From Thermobacillus sp. ZCTH02-B1 (GTDB lineage Bacteria > Bacillota > Bacilli > Paenibacillales > Paenibacillaceae), in assembly GCF_002159085.1 (NCBI RefSeq), contig NZ_LZRU01000009.1, positions 62,001 through 126,000 on the forward strand: 64,000 bases of DNA, given 5' to 3'. Positions 17,370 through 25,714 of this stretch are shown piece after piece. Made by a program: the position numbers and the translations under genes. Under the pieces are notes generated by a model. It was not told the origin of the DNA and did no database searches. It saw only the letters and a list, made by a program, of their open reading frames with translations. Numbering within the stretch: the first letter of the stretch is position 1; the number at the start of each line of letters is the position of its first letter.

Positions 17370-17756
17370 TCAAACCTTCGAATGGCGCAAGTGATCGAGC
17401 GTCAGGCGGAAAATCTGTGTGACATGCTCGTCGTCCAGGCTGTAGTAGACCGTCTTCCCTTCCTTCCGCCGCTTGACGATCCGCATGTTGCGCAGAATGC
17501 GCAACTGGTGCGATACGGCGGACTGCCCCATCCCGAGCACGACCGTCAGATCGTGGACGCACAGCTCGCTCTGCAGCAGCGCGTGGATGATCCGGACCCT
17601 GGTCGGATCGCCGAGCGCCTTGAACAGATCGGCCAGATCGGACGCCGTCCCGTCGTCGACGAGCCGGGACTTCACGTCCTCCACATCCGCGTCGGTTCCG
17701 ACGCAGCTCGAATCGCACACGCCGTCCTGCATCCATTCGGCCATCGGGATCACCAT
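17370..17756 (-). CDS. ArsR/SmtB-family metal-sensing repressor (CzrA/CadC-like)
   Basis: The 128-residue winged-helix repressor is released from DNA by metal. The zinc site of CzrA-type proteins is complete in the last helix: Asp109, His111, His122 and His125, with the exact spacing of that site. It also keeps part of the CadC-type site: Cys14 and Cys18 near the N-terminus and Cys66 in ELCVHDL, where the second Cys of the usual CVC is His68. The recognition helix is GMGQSAVSHQLRIL. The ATG at 17756 has AGGAAAGAAG upstream. Likely targets are the two palindromes at 17274 and 22072. Confidence 0.92.
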   Translation of the reverse strand: MVIPMAEWMQDGVCDSSCVGTDADVEDVKSRLVDDGTASDLADLFKALGDPTRVRIIHALLQSELCVHDLTVVLGMGQSAVSHQLRILRNMRIVKRRKEGKTVYYSLDDEHVTQIFRLTLDHLRHSKV

Positions 17757-17788
17757 CTTCTTTCCTCATGTTTCCGGGACTCCAGTCT

Positions 17789-17794
17789 ATTATA
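17789..17794 (-). promoter_or_regulatory. -10 box of the ArsR gene
   Basis: A perfect TATAAT on the minus strand lies about 33 nt before the start codon in an AT-rich stretch. The -35 region is poor. No copy of the metal operator is seen here, so autoregulation is not evident. Confidence 0.45.
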
Positions 17795-17937
17795 GCAAAA
17801 TTAAAAAAGATTAACCTGCCCGCCGGATCCGCATCCCGTCTGCGTTTCTCCCCCTCCGGGCCCCGATTCCAGATGTTTCAGGCTTGTTCCGGCCGCACCA
17901 CCCGTCCTACAATCGTCAGCGCAAGGAGGGATGCGTC

Positions 17938-18579
17938 ATGAAGAAACTGCGGACGCTCCTGATCCTGTGCGTGCTGATCGCCGGAACGGCGGCAGTCGGC
18001 GCGCCGGCCGGCGCGGAGCCTTTGCTCAAACAGGGAAGCAGGGGCGATTATGTATGGGATCTTCAATACCGGCTGAAAACGATCGACCTTTTTGATCAGG
18101 AGCTGACGGGATATTTCGGCGAGCATACCCGCCAGGCGGTCGTGAAATTCCAGAAGAAGTACGGCCTCCAGGCGGACGGCATCGTCGGTCCGGCGACGTG
18201 GAAAGCGCTGCGCAAATACACGCTGAACAAAAGCGAAATGGATATCATGGCGCGCATCATCCACGGCGAAGCCAGGGGCGAGCCCTACAAGGGTCAGGTG
18301 GCGGTCGGTGCGGTCGTCATGAACCGGATCCGGTCCAACCAGTTCCCGGACACGATCCGCGGCGTCGTCTTCCAACCCGGCGCGTTCACCGCGGTCAGCG
18401 ACGGCCAGTACTGGCTTGCGCCCAACGCGACGGCCTACAAAGCGGCGCTTGACGCGGTCCGCGGCTGGGATCCGACGGGCGGTGCGCTCTACTACTTCAA
18501 TCCGAAGACGGCGACGAGCAAGTGGATCTGGTCCAGACCGCAGACGGTGACGATCGGGAATCACATTTTCGCCAAATAA
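17938..18579 (+). CDS. sleB: Spore cortex-lytic enzyme SleB
   Basis: 213 residues: a signal peptide (about residues 1-27, ending PAGAEP), a peptidoglycan-binding domain (LKQGSRGDYVWDLQYRLK ... GYFGEHTRQAVVKFQKKYGL ... GIVGPATWKAL), then the SleB/CwlJ hydrolase domain (DIMARIIHGEARGEP with the catalytic Glu, VAVGAVVMNRI, GALYYFNPKTA). It is a lytic transglycosylase that degrades muramic-lactam cortex during germination. The ATG at 17938 has AAGGAGGG at 17923-17930. No ypeB partner is adjacent, unlike many Bacillus. TTGTTC and TACAAT (18-nt spacing) lie at 17884-17913. Confidence 0.93.
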   Translation: MKKLRTLLILCVLIAGTAAVGAPAGAEPLLKQGSRGDYVWDLQYRLKTIDLFDQELTGYFGEHTRQAVVKFQKKYGLQADGIVGPATWKALRKYTLNKSEMDIMARIIHGEARGEPYKGQVAVGAVVMNRIRSNQFPDTIRGVVFQPGAFTAVSDGQYWLAPNATAYKAALDAVRGWDPTGGALYYFNPKTATSKWIWSRPQTVTIGNHIFAK

Positions 18580-18685
18580 GATAACCCGGGGCACGAGCAA
18601 CCGTGCGCGCGTCCGCGCCTTCCGTTCTATCCTGCCCGTTCCGGCATATGCTGGTTACGAGTCCAGGAAAAACGGGGGTGTCCGG

Positions 18686-19873
18686 ATGCGGGTGCGGTTT
18701 CGCCGGGGCGACACGCTGTGGGGTTACAGCCGGATGTTTCGGGTGCCGCTTCCGCTCATTCTCGATTCGAACGCGCTCGATCCCGTGAACATCCAGGTCG
18801 GTCAGGAAGTCGAAATTCCGGGCTACGTCATGACCACCCACACGGTGCGGGCCGGTGACACGATGTGGGGGCTTGCGCAGCAGCGCGGGCTGCCGGTGGA
18901 TGCACTGCTCCTCGTGAATCCGGACGTCGATCCGGACAGGCTCGCGATCGGCTCGCGGTTGAATGTGCCGCTGCGCGTCACCTGGTTCATCGTCGACACA
19001 GTCCGCCCGTATGATTCGTCCGCGCTGCAGGCCGACTTGAACCGGCTGGCGGACGTATATCCGTTCATCCGGCGGCGGAACATCGGCGCGTCGGTGCTCG
19101 GCAAGCCGATTCCGGAGCTCCGGATCGGCCGCGGAGCGAAGACCGTCCACCTGAACGGCTCATTCCACGCGAACGAATGGATCACGACGGCGATCCTCGT
19201 CCGGTTCCTGAACCATTACGCGCTCTCGCTCGTCAACGGTGCGCCCATCCGCGGTCTCGACATGCGGCCGTTCTACGACGCGGTGACGTTGTCGGTCGTG
19301 CCGATGGTCAACCCCGACGGCGTCGATCTCGTCACGGGCGGGCCGCCGGAGCAAGAGCCGTGGCGGAGCCGCGTGACGGAACTGAACGGCGGCAGCGACG
19401 ATTTCAGCGGCTGGAAAGCGAACATCCGCGGCGTCGACCTGAACGACCAGTTCCCCGCCCTCTGGGAACGCGAAGCCGCGCGCAATCCCAAGCAGCCCGG
19501 TCCGCGCGATTACCCCGGCACCGGACCGCTCACCGAGCCGGAGGCGATCGCGATGGCGGAGCTGACACGGAGCGGCGATTTCGCCCGCGTGCTCGCCTTT
19601 CACACCCAGGGCGAAGAGATATACTGGGGCTTTCAGAATCTCGAGCCGCCCGAGTCCGAGGTGATCGTGAACGAATTCGCCCGCGTCAGCGGCTACACGC
19701 CGGTGCGAACGATCGAGAGCTACGCGGGCTACAAGGACTGGTTCATCCAGGATTGGCGCCGTCCGGGCTTCACGATCGAGCTCGGCAGGGGCGTAAATCC
19801 GCTTCCGCTGTCCCAATACGGCGAGATGTACGAGCGGGCGCTCGGCATTCTGCTCGCGAACCTCTATATGTGA
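18686..19873 (+). CDS. LysM-M14 peptidase (gamma-D-glutamyl-diaminopimelate endopeptidase I type)
   Basis: 395 residues: two N-terminal LysM repeats (FRRGDTLWGYSRMFRVPL and HTVRAGDTMWGLAQQRGLPV) for peptidoglycan binding, then an M14 zinc carboxypeptidase domain. Zinc ligands appear in GSFHANEW (His, Glu) and LAFHTQGEEIYW (His), and the catalytic Glu in FTIELGRG. Such enzymes cut the gamma-D-Glu-mDAP bond in wall or spore peptidoglycan. There is no signal peptide, as in the Lysinibacillus sphaericus enzyme I. It follows sleB, which fits a spore wall role. Confidence 0.9.
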   Translation: MRVRFRRGDTLWGYSRMFRVPLPLILDSNALDPVNIQVGQEVEIPGYVMTTHTVRAGDTMWGLAQQRGLPVDALLLVNPDVDPDRLAIGSRLNVPLRVTWFIVDTVRPYDSSALQADLNRLADVYPFIRRRNIGASVLGKPIPELRIGRGAKTVHLNGSFHANEWITTAILVRFLNHYALSLVNGAPIRGLDMRPFYDAVTLSVVPMVNPDGVDLVTGGPPEQEPWRSRVTELNGGSDDFSGWKANIRGVDLNDQFPALWEREAARNPKQPGPRDYPGTGPLTEPEAIAMAELTRSGDFARVLAFHTQGEEIYWGFQNLEPPESEVIVNEFARVSGYTPVRTIESYAGYKDWFIQDWRRPGFTIELGRGVNPLPLSQYGEMYERALGILLANLYM

Positions 19874-19875
19874 AG

Positions 19876-19925
19876 GATGCGCCTCATGCCGGCGGGTTCA
19901 TTCCCGCACGCGCATGAGGCGCATC
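19876..19925. terminator. Long hairpin between convergent genes
   Basis: GATGCGCCTCATG / CATGAGGCGCATC is a perfect 13-bp stem enclosing a smaller GCGGG/CCCGC stem. It starts 3 nt after the M14 stop. Its right arm lies inside the last codons of the P-type ATPase on the other strand. There is no T-tract. Confidence 0.5.
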
Positions 19926-22057
19926 GCATTCAGCGCGACGATCAGCGTTGCGCCCATGTCGGACAGGATCGCGATCCAGAGCGTGAGCCACCCGGGGACG
20001 ACGAGCAGCAGGGCCGCGAGCTTCGCGAGCAGCGCGAACGCGATGTTCTGCCGGATGACGGCGAGCGTCCGGCGACTGAGCCGGATCGCGTACGGCAGCT
20101 TGCCGAGATCGCCGCCCATCAGCGCGACGTCGGCCGTCTCGAGCGCGGCATCGGTTCCCGCGCCTCCCATCGCGACGCCGACCGTCGCGGCGGCGAGCGC
20201 CGGCGCGTCGTTGACGCCGTCGCCGACCATCGCGACCGGGCCGCATTCGGCTTCCAGCGCGCGGATCGCGTGCAGCTTGTCTTCCGGCATGAGGCTCGCC
20301 CGGACGTCCGCGATGCCGGCCTCACGCGCCACGGCGGCCGCCGTCTCCGGGTTGTCGCCGGTCAGCATGACGGTCCTCCCGATGCCGAGCCTGCGCAGCC
20401 GGTCGATCACGTCGCGGCAGCCGGGCCGCGCCTCGTCGATGACGCCGATCGCGGCGACCGGCTCCCCGTCCAAGGCGACGGCGAGCACCGTCTTCCCTTC
20501 CCCGCGCATTTCGCGTACATGCGCATCATAATCTTCGTGCGGGCGCGCGCCTTTCGGTCCGTCCAGGATCCACTCCGGGCTGCCGATCTGAACAAGCCTG
20601 CCTTCGATCCGCCCCTGGACTCCCCGGCCCGTGACGGACAAGAAGCCGTCCACGCTTGCACCCGCAATATCGATCCCCTCATCATGGGCCGCCCGCGTGA
20701 CGGCCGCCGCCAGCGGGTGGCCGGACCGGTGTTCGAGCGCGGCCGCCATCCGCAGCAGATGCCGGCGGTCGACCGCTTCACCGAACAACCGGATGTCGGT
20801 CACCCGCGGTTCTCCCCTGGTGATCGTGCCGGTCTTGTCGAAGGCGATCGCTTTCACCGAGCCGAGCTGTTCGAGATGGATGCCGCCCTTGATCAGCACC
20901 CCCCTGCCCGCGGCGCTGCCGATCGCGGAGACGATCGCGATCGGCGTCGAGATGACGAGCGCGCACGGACAGCCGACGACGAGCACGGCGAGCCCTTCGT
21001 AGAGCCAGTCGATCCAGCCGCCGCCGGAAACCGCGGGCGGAACGACCGCGATGAGCGCGGCGGCGGCGATGATCGCGGGAGTGTAAACCCTCGCGAACCG
21101 GTCCACGAACGCCTGGGCGGGCGCGCGCTTCGCCTGCGCTTCCTCGACGAGGCGGATGATCCGCGCGATCGTCGAATCCTTCGCGAGCCGCGTGACGCGC
21201 ACCCTAAGCAGCCCCTCGCCGTTCAACGTGCCCGCGAACACTTCGTCGCCCGGCGATTTCATGACCGGCACGGACTCGCCGGTAACCGCGGCCTGGTTGA
21301 CGCCGGAGACGCCGGATTCCACGACGCCGTCCATCGCGACCTTCGCGCCCGGACGCACGATCAGCGTGTCGCCGACTTCGATCTCGTCCGTCGGCACCGT
21401 CATCTCCCGGCCGTTCCGCTCCACGAGGGCTTCGCGCGGCTGAAGCTCCATCAGGCTGCGGATCGAGCGGCGGGCGCGCTCCATCGTGTAGCGTTCGAGC
21501 GCCTCGCTGATCGCGAACAGCACGACGACGACCGCGCCCTCCAGCCATTCCCCGATGGCGGCGGCGCCGACGATCGCCAGGGTCATCAGCGTCCGCATGT
21601 CGAAGTCGAGGCGTGCGAGGTTCCGCAATCCGGTCCGCAGCAGCCGGTGTCCGGAGATCAGGATGGAGGCGGCGAGCGCGGCGATACCTGCGGGATGGCC
21701 GTCGCCGGGCGCGATCCGGGCCAGCCAGCCTGCGGCGAGCAGCGCCGTCCCCGCGATGAGGCCCGCGTTCCGCCGGAGGAACGCCGTCCATCCGCGCTCA
21801 CCCGGTTCCGGGTCGCCGACTCTTTCCTCTTCCGGCCGCACCTTCAACCGCTCGAAGGCGCCCGCCTCCTCGAGCTCCGCGATCGTCGCCGTGCCGGTGA
21901 CGGTGATTTTCGCCGCGGCGAAGTTGACCTTCGCGTCGATGACGCCCGGCAGCTTCTTCACATTGTCTTCGAACTTGCCCGCGCAGTTCGCGCAGGTGAA
22001 TCCCTCCACGCGATACACCTTCGTGACGGCGGATTCCGGGGCCGCTTGTCGGGGCAT
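19898..22057 (-). CDS. cadA: P1B-type heavy-metal ATPase, zinc/cadmium/lead type
   Basis: The 719-residue membrane pump uses ATP to export soft divalent metals. In order it has an N-terminal HMA domain with Cys22 and Cys25 (GFTCANCAG), paired helices, the actuator TGES loop (AAVTGESVPV), the membrane CPC motif (GCPCALVIS, near residue 365), the phosphorylation site DKTGTIT (near 405), an HP motif (SGHPLAAAV), and the hinge GDGVNDAPALA. CPC with this layout belongs to the Zn/Cd/Pb group. Start ATG 22057, with GGAGG 7 nt upstream and an ArsR-type operator just before. Confidence 0.94.
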   Translation of the reverse strand: MPRQAAPESAVTKVYRVEGFTCANCAGKFEDNVKKLPGVIDAKVNFAAAKITVTGTATIAELEEAGAFERLKVRPEEERVGDPEPGERGWTAFLRRNAGLIAGTALLAAGWLARIAPGDGHPAGIAALAASILISGHRLLRTGLRNLARLDFDMRTLMTLAIVGAAAIGEWLEGAVVVVLFAISEALERYTMERARRSIRSLMELQPREALVERNGREMTVPTDEIEVGDTLIVRPGAKVAMDGVVESGVSGVNQAAVTGESVPVMKSPGDEVFAGTLNGEGLLRVRVTRLAKDSTIARIIRLVEEAQAKRAPAQAFVDRFARVYTPAIIAAAALIAVVPPAVSGGGWIDWLYEGLAVLVVGCPCALVISTPIAIVSAIGSAAGRGVLIKGGIHLEQLGSVKAIAFDKTGTITRGEPRVTDIRLFGEAVDRRHLLRMAAALEHRSGHPLAAAVTRAAHDEGIDIAGASVDGFLSVTGRGVQGRIEGRLVQIGSPEWILDGPKGARPHEDYDAHVREMRGEGKTVLAVALDGEPVAAIGVIDEARPGCRDVIDRLRRLGIGRTVMLTGDNPETAAAVAREAGIADVRASLMPEDKLHAIRALEAECGPVAMVGDGVNDAPALAAATVGVAMGGAGTDAALETADVALMGGDLGKLPYAIRLSRRTLAVIRQNIAFALLAKLAALLLVVPGWLTLWIAILSDMGATLIVALNAMRLMRVRE

Positions 22058-22071
22058 GATTGACCTCCGTA

Positions 22072-22095
22072 ATATATGAGCAATTTTTCATGTTA
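22072..22095. promoter_or_regulatory. ArsR/SmtB-type operator of the P-type ATPase
   Basis: The 24-bp ATATATGAG - 6 nt - TTCATGTTA matches the czcD operator (17274-17297) at 18 of 24 positions, including ATATATGA, AATT and TTCAT. It sits 15 nt before the ATPase start. Two genes 5 kb apart therefore appear to share one metal repressor. Confidence 0.75.
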
Positions 22096-22182
22096 TGATA
22101 TGTTTTTATTTTATCGCATCCAGCCGATCCGGTGCAATGAAAAAGCCCCCGCCCGGAGCGGAGACCGTATGGCCGTATGCGA

Positions 22183-23415
22183 TCAGTCCGGTTTCTTTTC
22201 GAATATGAGGAGGGTTTCGGCGGCGTTCGTTTCCCTGCGCAGCGCTTCCTTCCGCGCGTCCGCGGATTCGGCTTCGCCGGATGCGGGGACCTCCCTCGCC
22301 AGTTCGCGGCCGGCCGCGTCCTTCGCGACGATCCCGACCGGCCGGTAGCCGTTCGACCGGTAGAACGCCTCGACCCCCGGATCGTCGGCCGAACCGGTGA
22401 CGATCCGGCGGAACCCCCGTTCCCGGCATGCCCGTTCGAACGCCCGGAGCAGCCTGGATCCGATGCCCCGGCGCGCGTAGGGCTTGCGATGATCGAGATT
22501 GACCGCGATGCCCTTAAGATCCGCGGCGTCGTCCCGATGGCGGGACGGATGGCCGTAGACGATGCCGGCGAGATCGTCCCCCGCGAATGCGGCGAGATAG
22601 AGGCCCGCATGCGCCTCCACGCGGCGCAGCCATGCTTCCGCGCTCTCCCGTTCCAGATATTCGCACTGGAAGGGATGGACGATTCCCAGATCCGCTTGGT
22701 CCACCGGCCGGATCCGGACCGAGAGGTGGATCGGCGGCTCGAACCGGAGCGGCTTGGTCAGGAGCTTGTCCAGCAGCAGGCGGAATGCGTCGAACGGAAT
22801 CCAGGCGTGCATCATGACGACTTCGTTCGAGCCCGGCGCCTCGTTCAGCCCGCGGCCGTGTTCCGGCTCCCGCTCGTCCATCCGCGCGAGCAGCTCCGGC
22901 AGAATCCCGGCTCCTTCCTGCAGCTTCCAGTCCCAGGTGTCGTACGTGCAGGCGACGTCGATTCGCTCGTGATGGCCCTGCCGCTTCCACCACGCGTACG
23001 TAATGCCCGGAAAACCCGCCGGCTCGAAGCCCATGCCGCGGAGAAGCGACTGCAGCCCGTCGCGCTTTTCGTCTCCGCCGTCGTCGAGGTACGGGAACCG
23101 GAACAGCCTGACCGGACGCGGCACGCCGGCCCGCCTGTAAATGTCGTCGATCAGCCGCTCGGTGCGTTCGATCTGTTCCCTCGCCTCGTCGAGGGACAGC
23201 TTCGAGAAGGCCGGATGGTTGTAGCTGTGGTTGCCGAGGATGTGGCCTTTCCGGACCGCGTATGCCGCCTGATCGGGATACCGCTCGAGCAGCTCGCCGA
23301 GGCAGAACCAGATCGCCCGGATCCCCCGCGCGTCGAGTTCGTCCACCCGGCGCATGAAATCCTCCGTCGGCGCGTCGTCGATCGTGAGCCAGGCCCGCTT
23401 TACCGCATCCGCCAT
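22183..23415 (-). CDS. Polysaccharide deacetylase fused to GNAT acetyltransferase
   Basis: 410 residues. The N-terminal 250 form a NodB-type deacetylase: the Asp pair in AWLTIDDAPT, the metal His pair in GNHSYNHPAF, and RLFRFPY. The C-terminal 160 form a GNAT domain: SVRIRPVDQADL, AFAGDDLAGIVYGHP, the acetyl-CoA loop KPYARRGIGSRLLRAFERA, and VEAFYRSNGYRPVGI. No signal peptide or membrane segment is seen, so it is probably cytosolic, unlike wall deacetylases. Starts at ATG 23415 after GGGGGATC. A cytosolic deacetylase joined to an acetyltransferase suggests remodelling of an acylated sugar or amine; the substrate is unknown. Confidence 0.85.
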   Translation of the reverse strand: MADAVKRAWLTIDDAPTEDFMRRVDELDARGIRAIWFCLGELLERYPDQAAYAVRKGHILGNHSYNHPAFSKLSLDEAREQIERTERLIDDIYRRAGVPRPVRLFRFPYLDDGGDEKRDGLQSLLRGMGFEPAGFPGITYAWWKRQGHHERIDVACTYDTWDWKLQEGAGILPELLARMDEREPEHGRGLNEAPGSNEVVMMHAWIPFDAFRLLLDKLLTKPLRFEPPIHLSVRIRPVDQADLGIVHPFQCEYLERESAEAWLRRVEAHAGLYLAAFAGDDLAGIVYGHPSRHRDDAADLKGIAVNLDHRKPYARRGIGSRLLRAFERACRERGFRRIVTGSADDPGVEAFYRSNGYRPVGIVAKDAAGRELAREVPASGEAESADARKEALRRETNAAETLLIFEKKPD

Positions 23416-23634
23416 GGTCTTGATCCCCCGTTCCGCGTCTGTTGCATGTTCAACGCCAGTATACACCGGGATCCGGAGACGGACAACGGAGCGCGTCCGC
23501 TCCGGTCCGGTCACTCCGCGGCCCGGTTCCGCCCGTGCCTGCGGTCGAATGCGGCCCGCGCCGCTTCCACTTCGGCGTAATGCCCGAGCGCCCAGGTCCG
23601 GAACCCGCGGATATGCGGCGCGTGCGGCCTCCGG
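23416..23634. other. Degenerate spacer
   Basis: No intact gene. On the minus strand a short frame ending at 23511 (HIRGFRTWALGHYAEVEAARAAFDRRHG) has protein-like composition. It runs up to the dehydrogenase fragment on the plus strand. The stretch looks like fused remnants of two different genes. Confidence 0.4.
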
Positions 23635-23733
23635 CCGGTCATCGACCGCGTCTATCCCTTCGACCGGGCGGTCGAAGCGCTCAGGGCGCTGGCCACGGGC
23701 GGGCATTTCGGCAAAATCGCGATCGCATTCTGA
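23635..23733 (+). pseudogene. C-terminal remnant of a zinc-type alcohol dehydrogenase
   Basis: The frame reads PVIDRVYPFDRAVEALRALA then TGGHFGKIAIAF and TGA. This matches the C-terminal signature of the medium-chain dehydrogenase/quinone oxidoreductase family (P-I-DRVYPF-..A..A...L..G.H.GKIVI). Nothing upstream in this frame encodes the rest, so about 300 residues are missing. It is a gene relic. Confidence 0.65.
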
Positions 23734-23750
23734 CGGCCCGGACGAAAAAA

Positions 23751-23780
23751 GGAAGCTCCCGGCCCTCACCGGGAGCTTCC
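23751..23780 (-). terminator. Intrinsic terminator of the pectin operon
   Basis: GGAAGCTCCCGG / CCGGGAGCTTCC is a perfect 12-bp stem with a 6-nt loop. On the minus strand it is followed by TTTTTTC. It lies 6 nt after the GH105 stop. Confidence 0.92.
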
Positions 23781-23786
23781 GCCATT

Positions 23787-24854
23787 TCAGGCGAACACGC
23801 GCGATTTCGAACGCAGAAGATCCGCCAGGAACACGAGCACGAGTCCCTGCCCCCATCCCTGCACCCGCTTGCTCGTGACGCCCTTGTACCCTTCGGCGTC
23901 GAACATGACGGCCGTACCGGCCGAGACGCCGCGGACCGACCCGTCCGGCGCGATCCGGGAGAGGATTCCTTCCGTCGCCCGGTTGACCGCCTTGTTGTAG
24001 ATCGCGCCGCGCGACAGCAGCGCGGCCGCGATGCCCGCCGAGCCGGACGTCTCCGTGTACGAGGACGGATCGTCGAGCACCGTGTGCCACAGCCCGTCCT
24101 CGGCCTGCAGGCGGACGAGCGCGCTGCACAGATCGCGCAGCGAGCCGTCGATGATCATGTACGACGGGTCCTTCACGTGGATGAGCGGGAGCGCCTTCGC
24201 CATCGTCAGCGCCGCCCACGCGTTGCCGCGGGCCCAGAACACGCCGGACATGTGGTTCCCCGCGATGTTGTCCCAGCCGTGATAATAGAGGTTCGTCGTC
24301 TCGTCCTGCAGCAGGTCCTCATGGCCGTGGTACTGGCGAATCCCGTCGCGGAAATACGGCCGGCCCTCCCCTTCCGCGCCGAGCAGAGCCCCGAACCGGA
24401 CGAGGAACAGCCCGGCCATCATCATCGTGTCGACCCACGCCTGCTCCGGGAACTCGTACTCGACCGAGTTGACGGTATGCTGGATGATGCCGTCCCCGAA
24501 GCGCGGCGCCTCGTGGGCGAGGTAATCCGCCAATTGGCGCGCCGCGTCCAGATAGCGGCGGTCCTCCGTGTACTGGTAGAGCGAGATGAGCGCGTGGCCG
24601 ATCGAGACGCCGTTCACGGACAGCTTCGGCAATCCGTCTTCGAGCTGCTCGTCGACCCACTCCTTTACCCGCTCGATGTATTCCTTCTTCCCCGTCGCTT
24701 CATACGCCTCGCATACCCCGTAGAACGCGACGCCGCCCGGCCAGTCCCAGTTGAAATCCATGCGGAACGTCCGCTCGACGACCCGGTCGATCGCGTCGCG
24801 CACCATCTCTTCGTCAAATACAAGCGGCGGCACTTCCTCCACTCCTTCCGTCAT
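23787..24854 (-). CDS. Unsaturated rhamnogalacturonyl hydrolase, glycoside hydrolase family 105
   Basis: The 355-residue protein resembles Bacillus YteR/YesR. It removes the unsaturated galacturonic acid left by rhamnogalacturonan lyases. Family features are FNWDWPGGVAFYGV, the catalytic Asp142 in QAWVDTMMMAG, GHEDLLQDE, NHMSGVFWARGNAW and a C-terminal GWGQGLVLVFLADL. No signal peptide, so it acts on imported disaccharides. It is the last gene of the operon that includes the ABC transporter at 24871-27981, and a strong terminator follows. Confidence 0.93.
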   Translation of the reverse strand: MTEGVEEVPPLVFDEEMVRDAIDRVVERTFRMDFNWDWPGGVAFYGVCEAYEATGKKEYIERVKEWVDEQLEDGLPKLSVNGVSIGHALISLYQYTEDRRYLDAARQLADYLAHEAPRFGDGIIQHTVNSVEYEFPEQAWVDTMMMAGLFLVRFGALLGAEGEGRPYFRDGIRQYHGHEDLLQDETTNLYYHGWDNIAGNHMSGVFWARGNAWAALTMAKALPLIHVKDPSYMIIDGSLRDLCSALVRLQAEDGLWHTVLDDPSSYTETSGSAGIAAALLSRGAIYNKAVNRATEGILSRIAPDGSVRGVSAGTAVMFDAEGYKGVTSKRVQGWGQGLVLVFLADLLRSKSRVFA

Positions 24855-24870
24855 GGTACCGGTTTTCCTC

Positions 24871-25710
24871 CTACCCCTTCAGGCCGGTCGTGCTGATCCC
24901 CTCGACGATCTGCCGCTGGAACAGGAAGAACACGATCAGCACCGGAATGAGGCTCACAACCGACATCGCGAACATGGCGCCCCAGTTTGAAATCGTCTCG
25001 GCGTCGAGATACATCTTCAGCGCCATCGACACCGGATACAGGCTGGGCCGGTTCAGATAGAGCAGCGGGCCGAGCAGGTCTTCCCAACGCCAGTAGAACG
25101 AGAAGATGGCGGACGTCGCCATCGCCGGCATGATGAGCGGCACGATGATGCGCCAGAACAGCCGGAACTTGCCGCAGCCGTCGATCGTCGCCGCCTCGTC
25201 CAGCTCGGCCGGAATCGTCCGGATGAACTGGATCATGAGGAAGATGAAGAACGGCGCGCCGAACCAGGCCGGCACGACGATCGGCTTGATCGAGTTGAGC
25301 CAGCCGAGCTCCGAGAACAGGATGTACTGCGGCACGAGCGTCACCTCGAACGGCAGCATGAGCGTCAGCATCATGACGGAGAACCAGAACCGGTTCCCCA
25401 TGAACTTCAGCCGCGCGAACCCGAAGGCGACGAGCGCCGACGACAGCACGGCCCCGATCGTCGCCAGCACGACGAGGACGAGCGAGTTCTTGATGAAGAC
25501 GCCGAAATGGAGGCCGCCGATGCCCTGCCAGCCGGTCACGTAGTTCTCCCAGACCCAGGGATCGGGGATGAGACTGCCCGACGTGACGAAGATCAGCTCG
25601 CTCTTCTTGAACGAGCTCAAGAACAGCCAGAGGACCGGGTACACCATCAGGAAAGCGCCGCCCGCGGCCGCAAGGTGCCAGGCGATCCAACGCAGTCTTC
25701 TGCCGGCCAT
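24871..25710 (-). CDS. Carbohydrate ABC transporter permease, MalG-type (YteP/YesQ-like system)
   Basis: 279 residues with six hydrophobic segments, the EAA loop ([23 protein letters not shown]) near residue 185 and the family C-terminus [10 protein letters not shown]. It works with the MalF-type partner at 25715, which ends 4 nt before its ATG. In B. subtilis the matching YesOPQ system imports rhamnogalacturonan fragments. Confidence 0.92.
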   Translation of the reverse strand: MAGRRLRWIAWHLAAAGGAFLMVYPVLWLFLSSFKKSELIFVTSGSLIPDPWVWENYVTGWQGIGGLHFGVFIKNSLVLVVLATIGAVLSSALVAFGFARLKFMGNRFWFSVMMLTLMLPFEVTLVPQYILFSELGWLNSIKPIVVPAWFGAPFFIFLMIQFIRTIPAELDEAATIDGCGKFRLFWRIIVPLIMPAMATSAIFSFYWRWEDLLGPLLYLNRPSLYPVSMALKMYLDAETISNWGAMFAMSVVSLIPVLIVFFLFQRQIVEGISTTGLKG

Positions 25711-25714
25711 GGCT

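Noticed and set aside
19877..22063. 728-codon frame antisense to the P-type ATPase
   Set aside because: The ATPase on the other strand has every catalytic motif; the antisense product is His/Arg/Asp-rich without domains.
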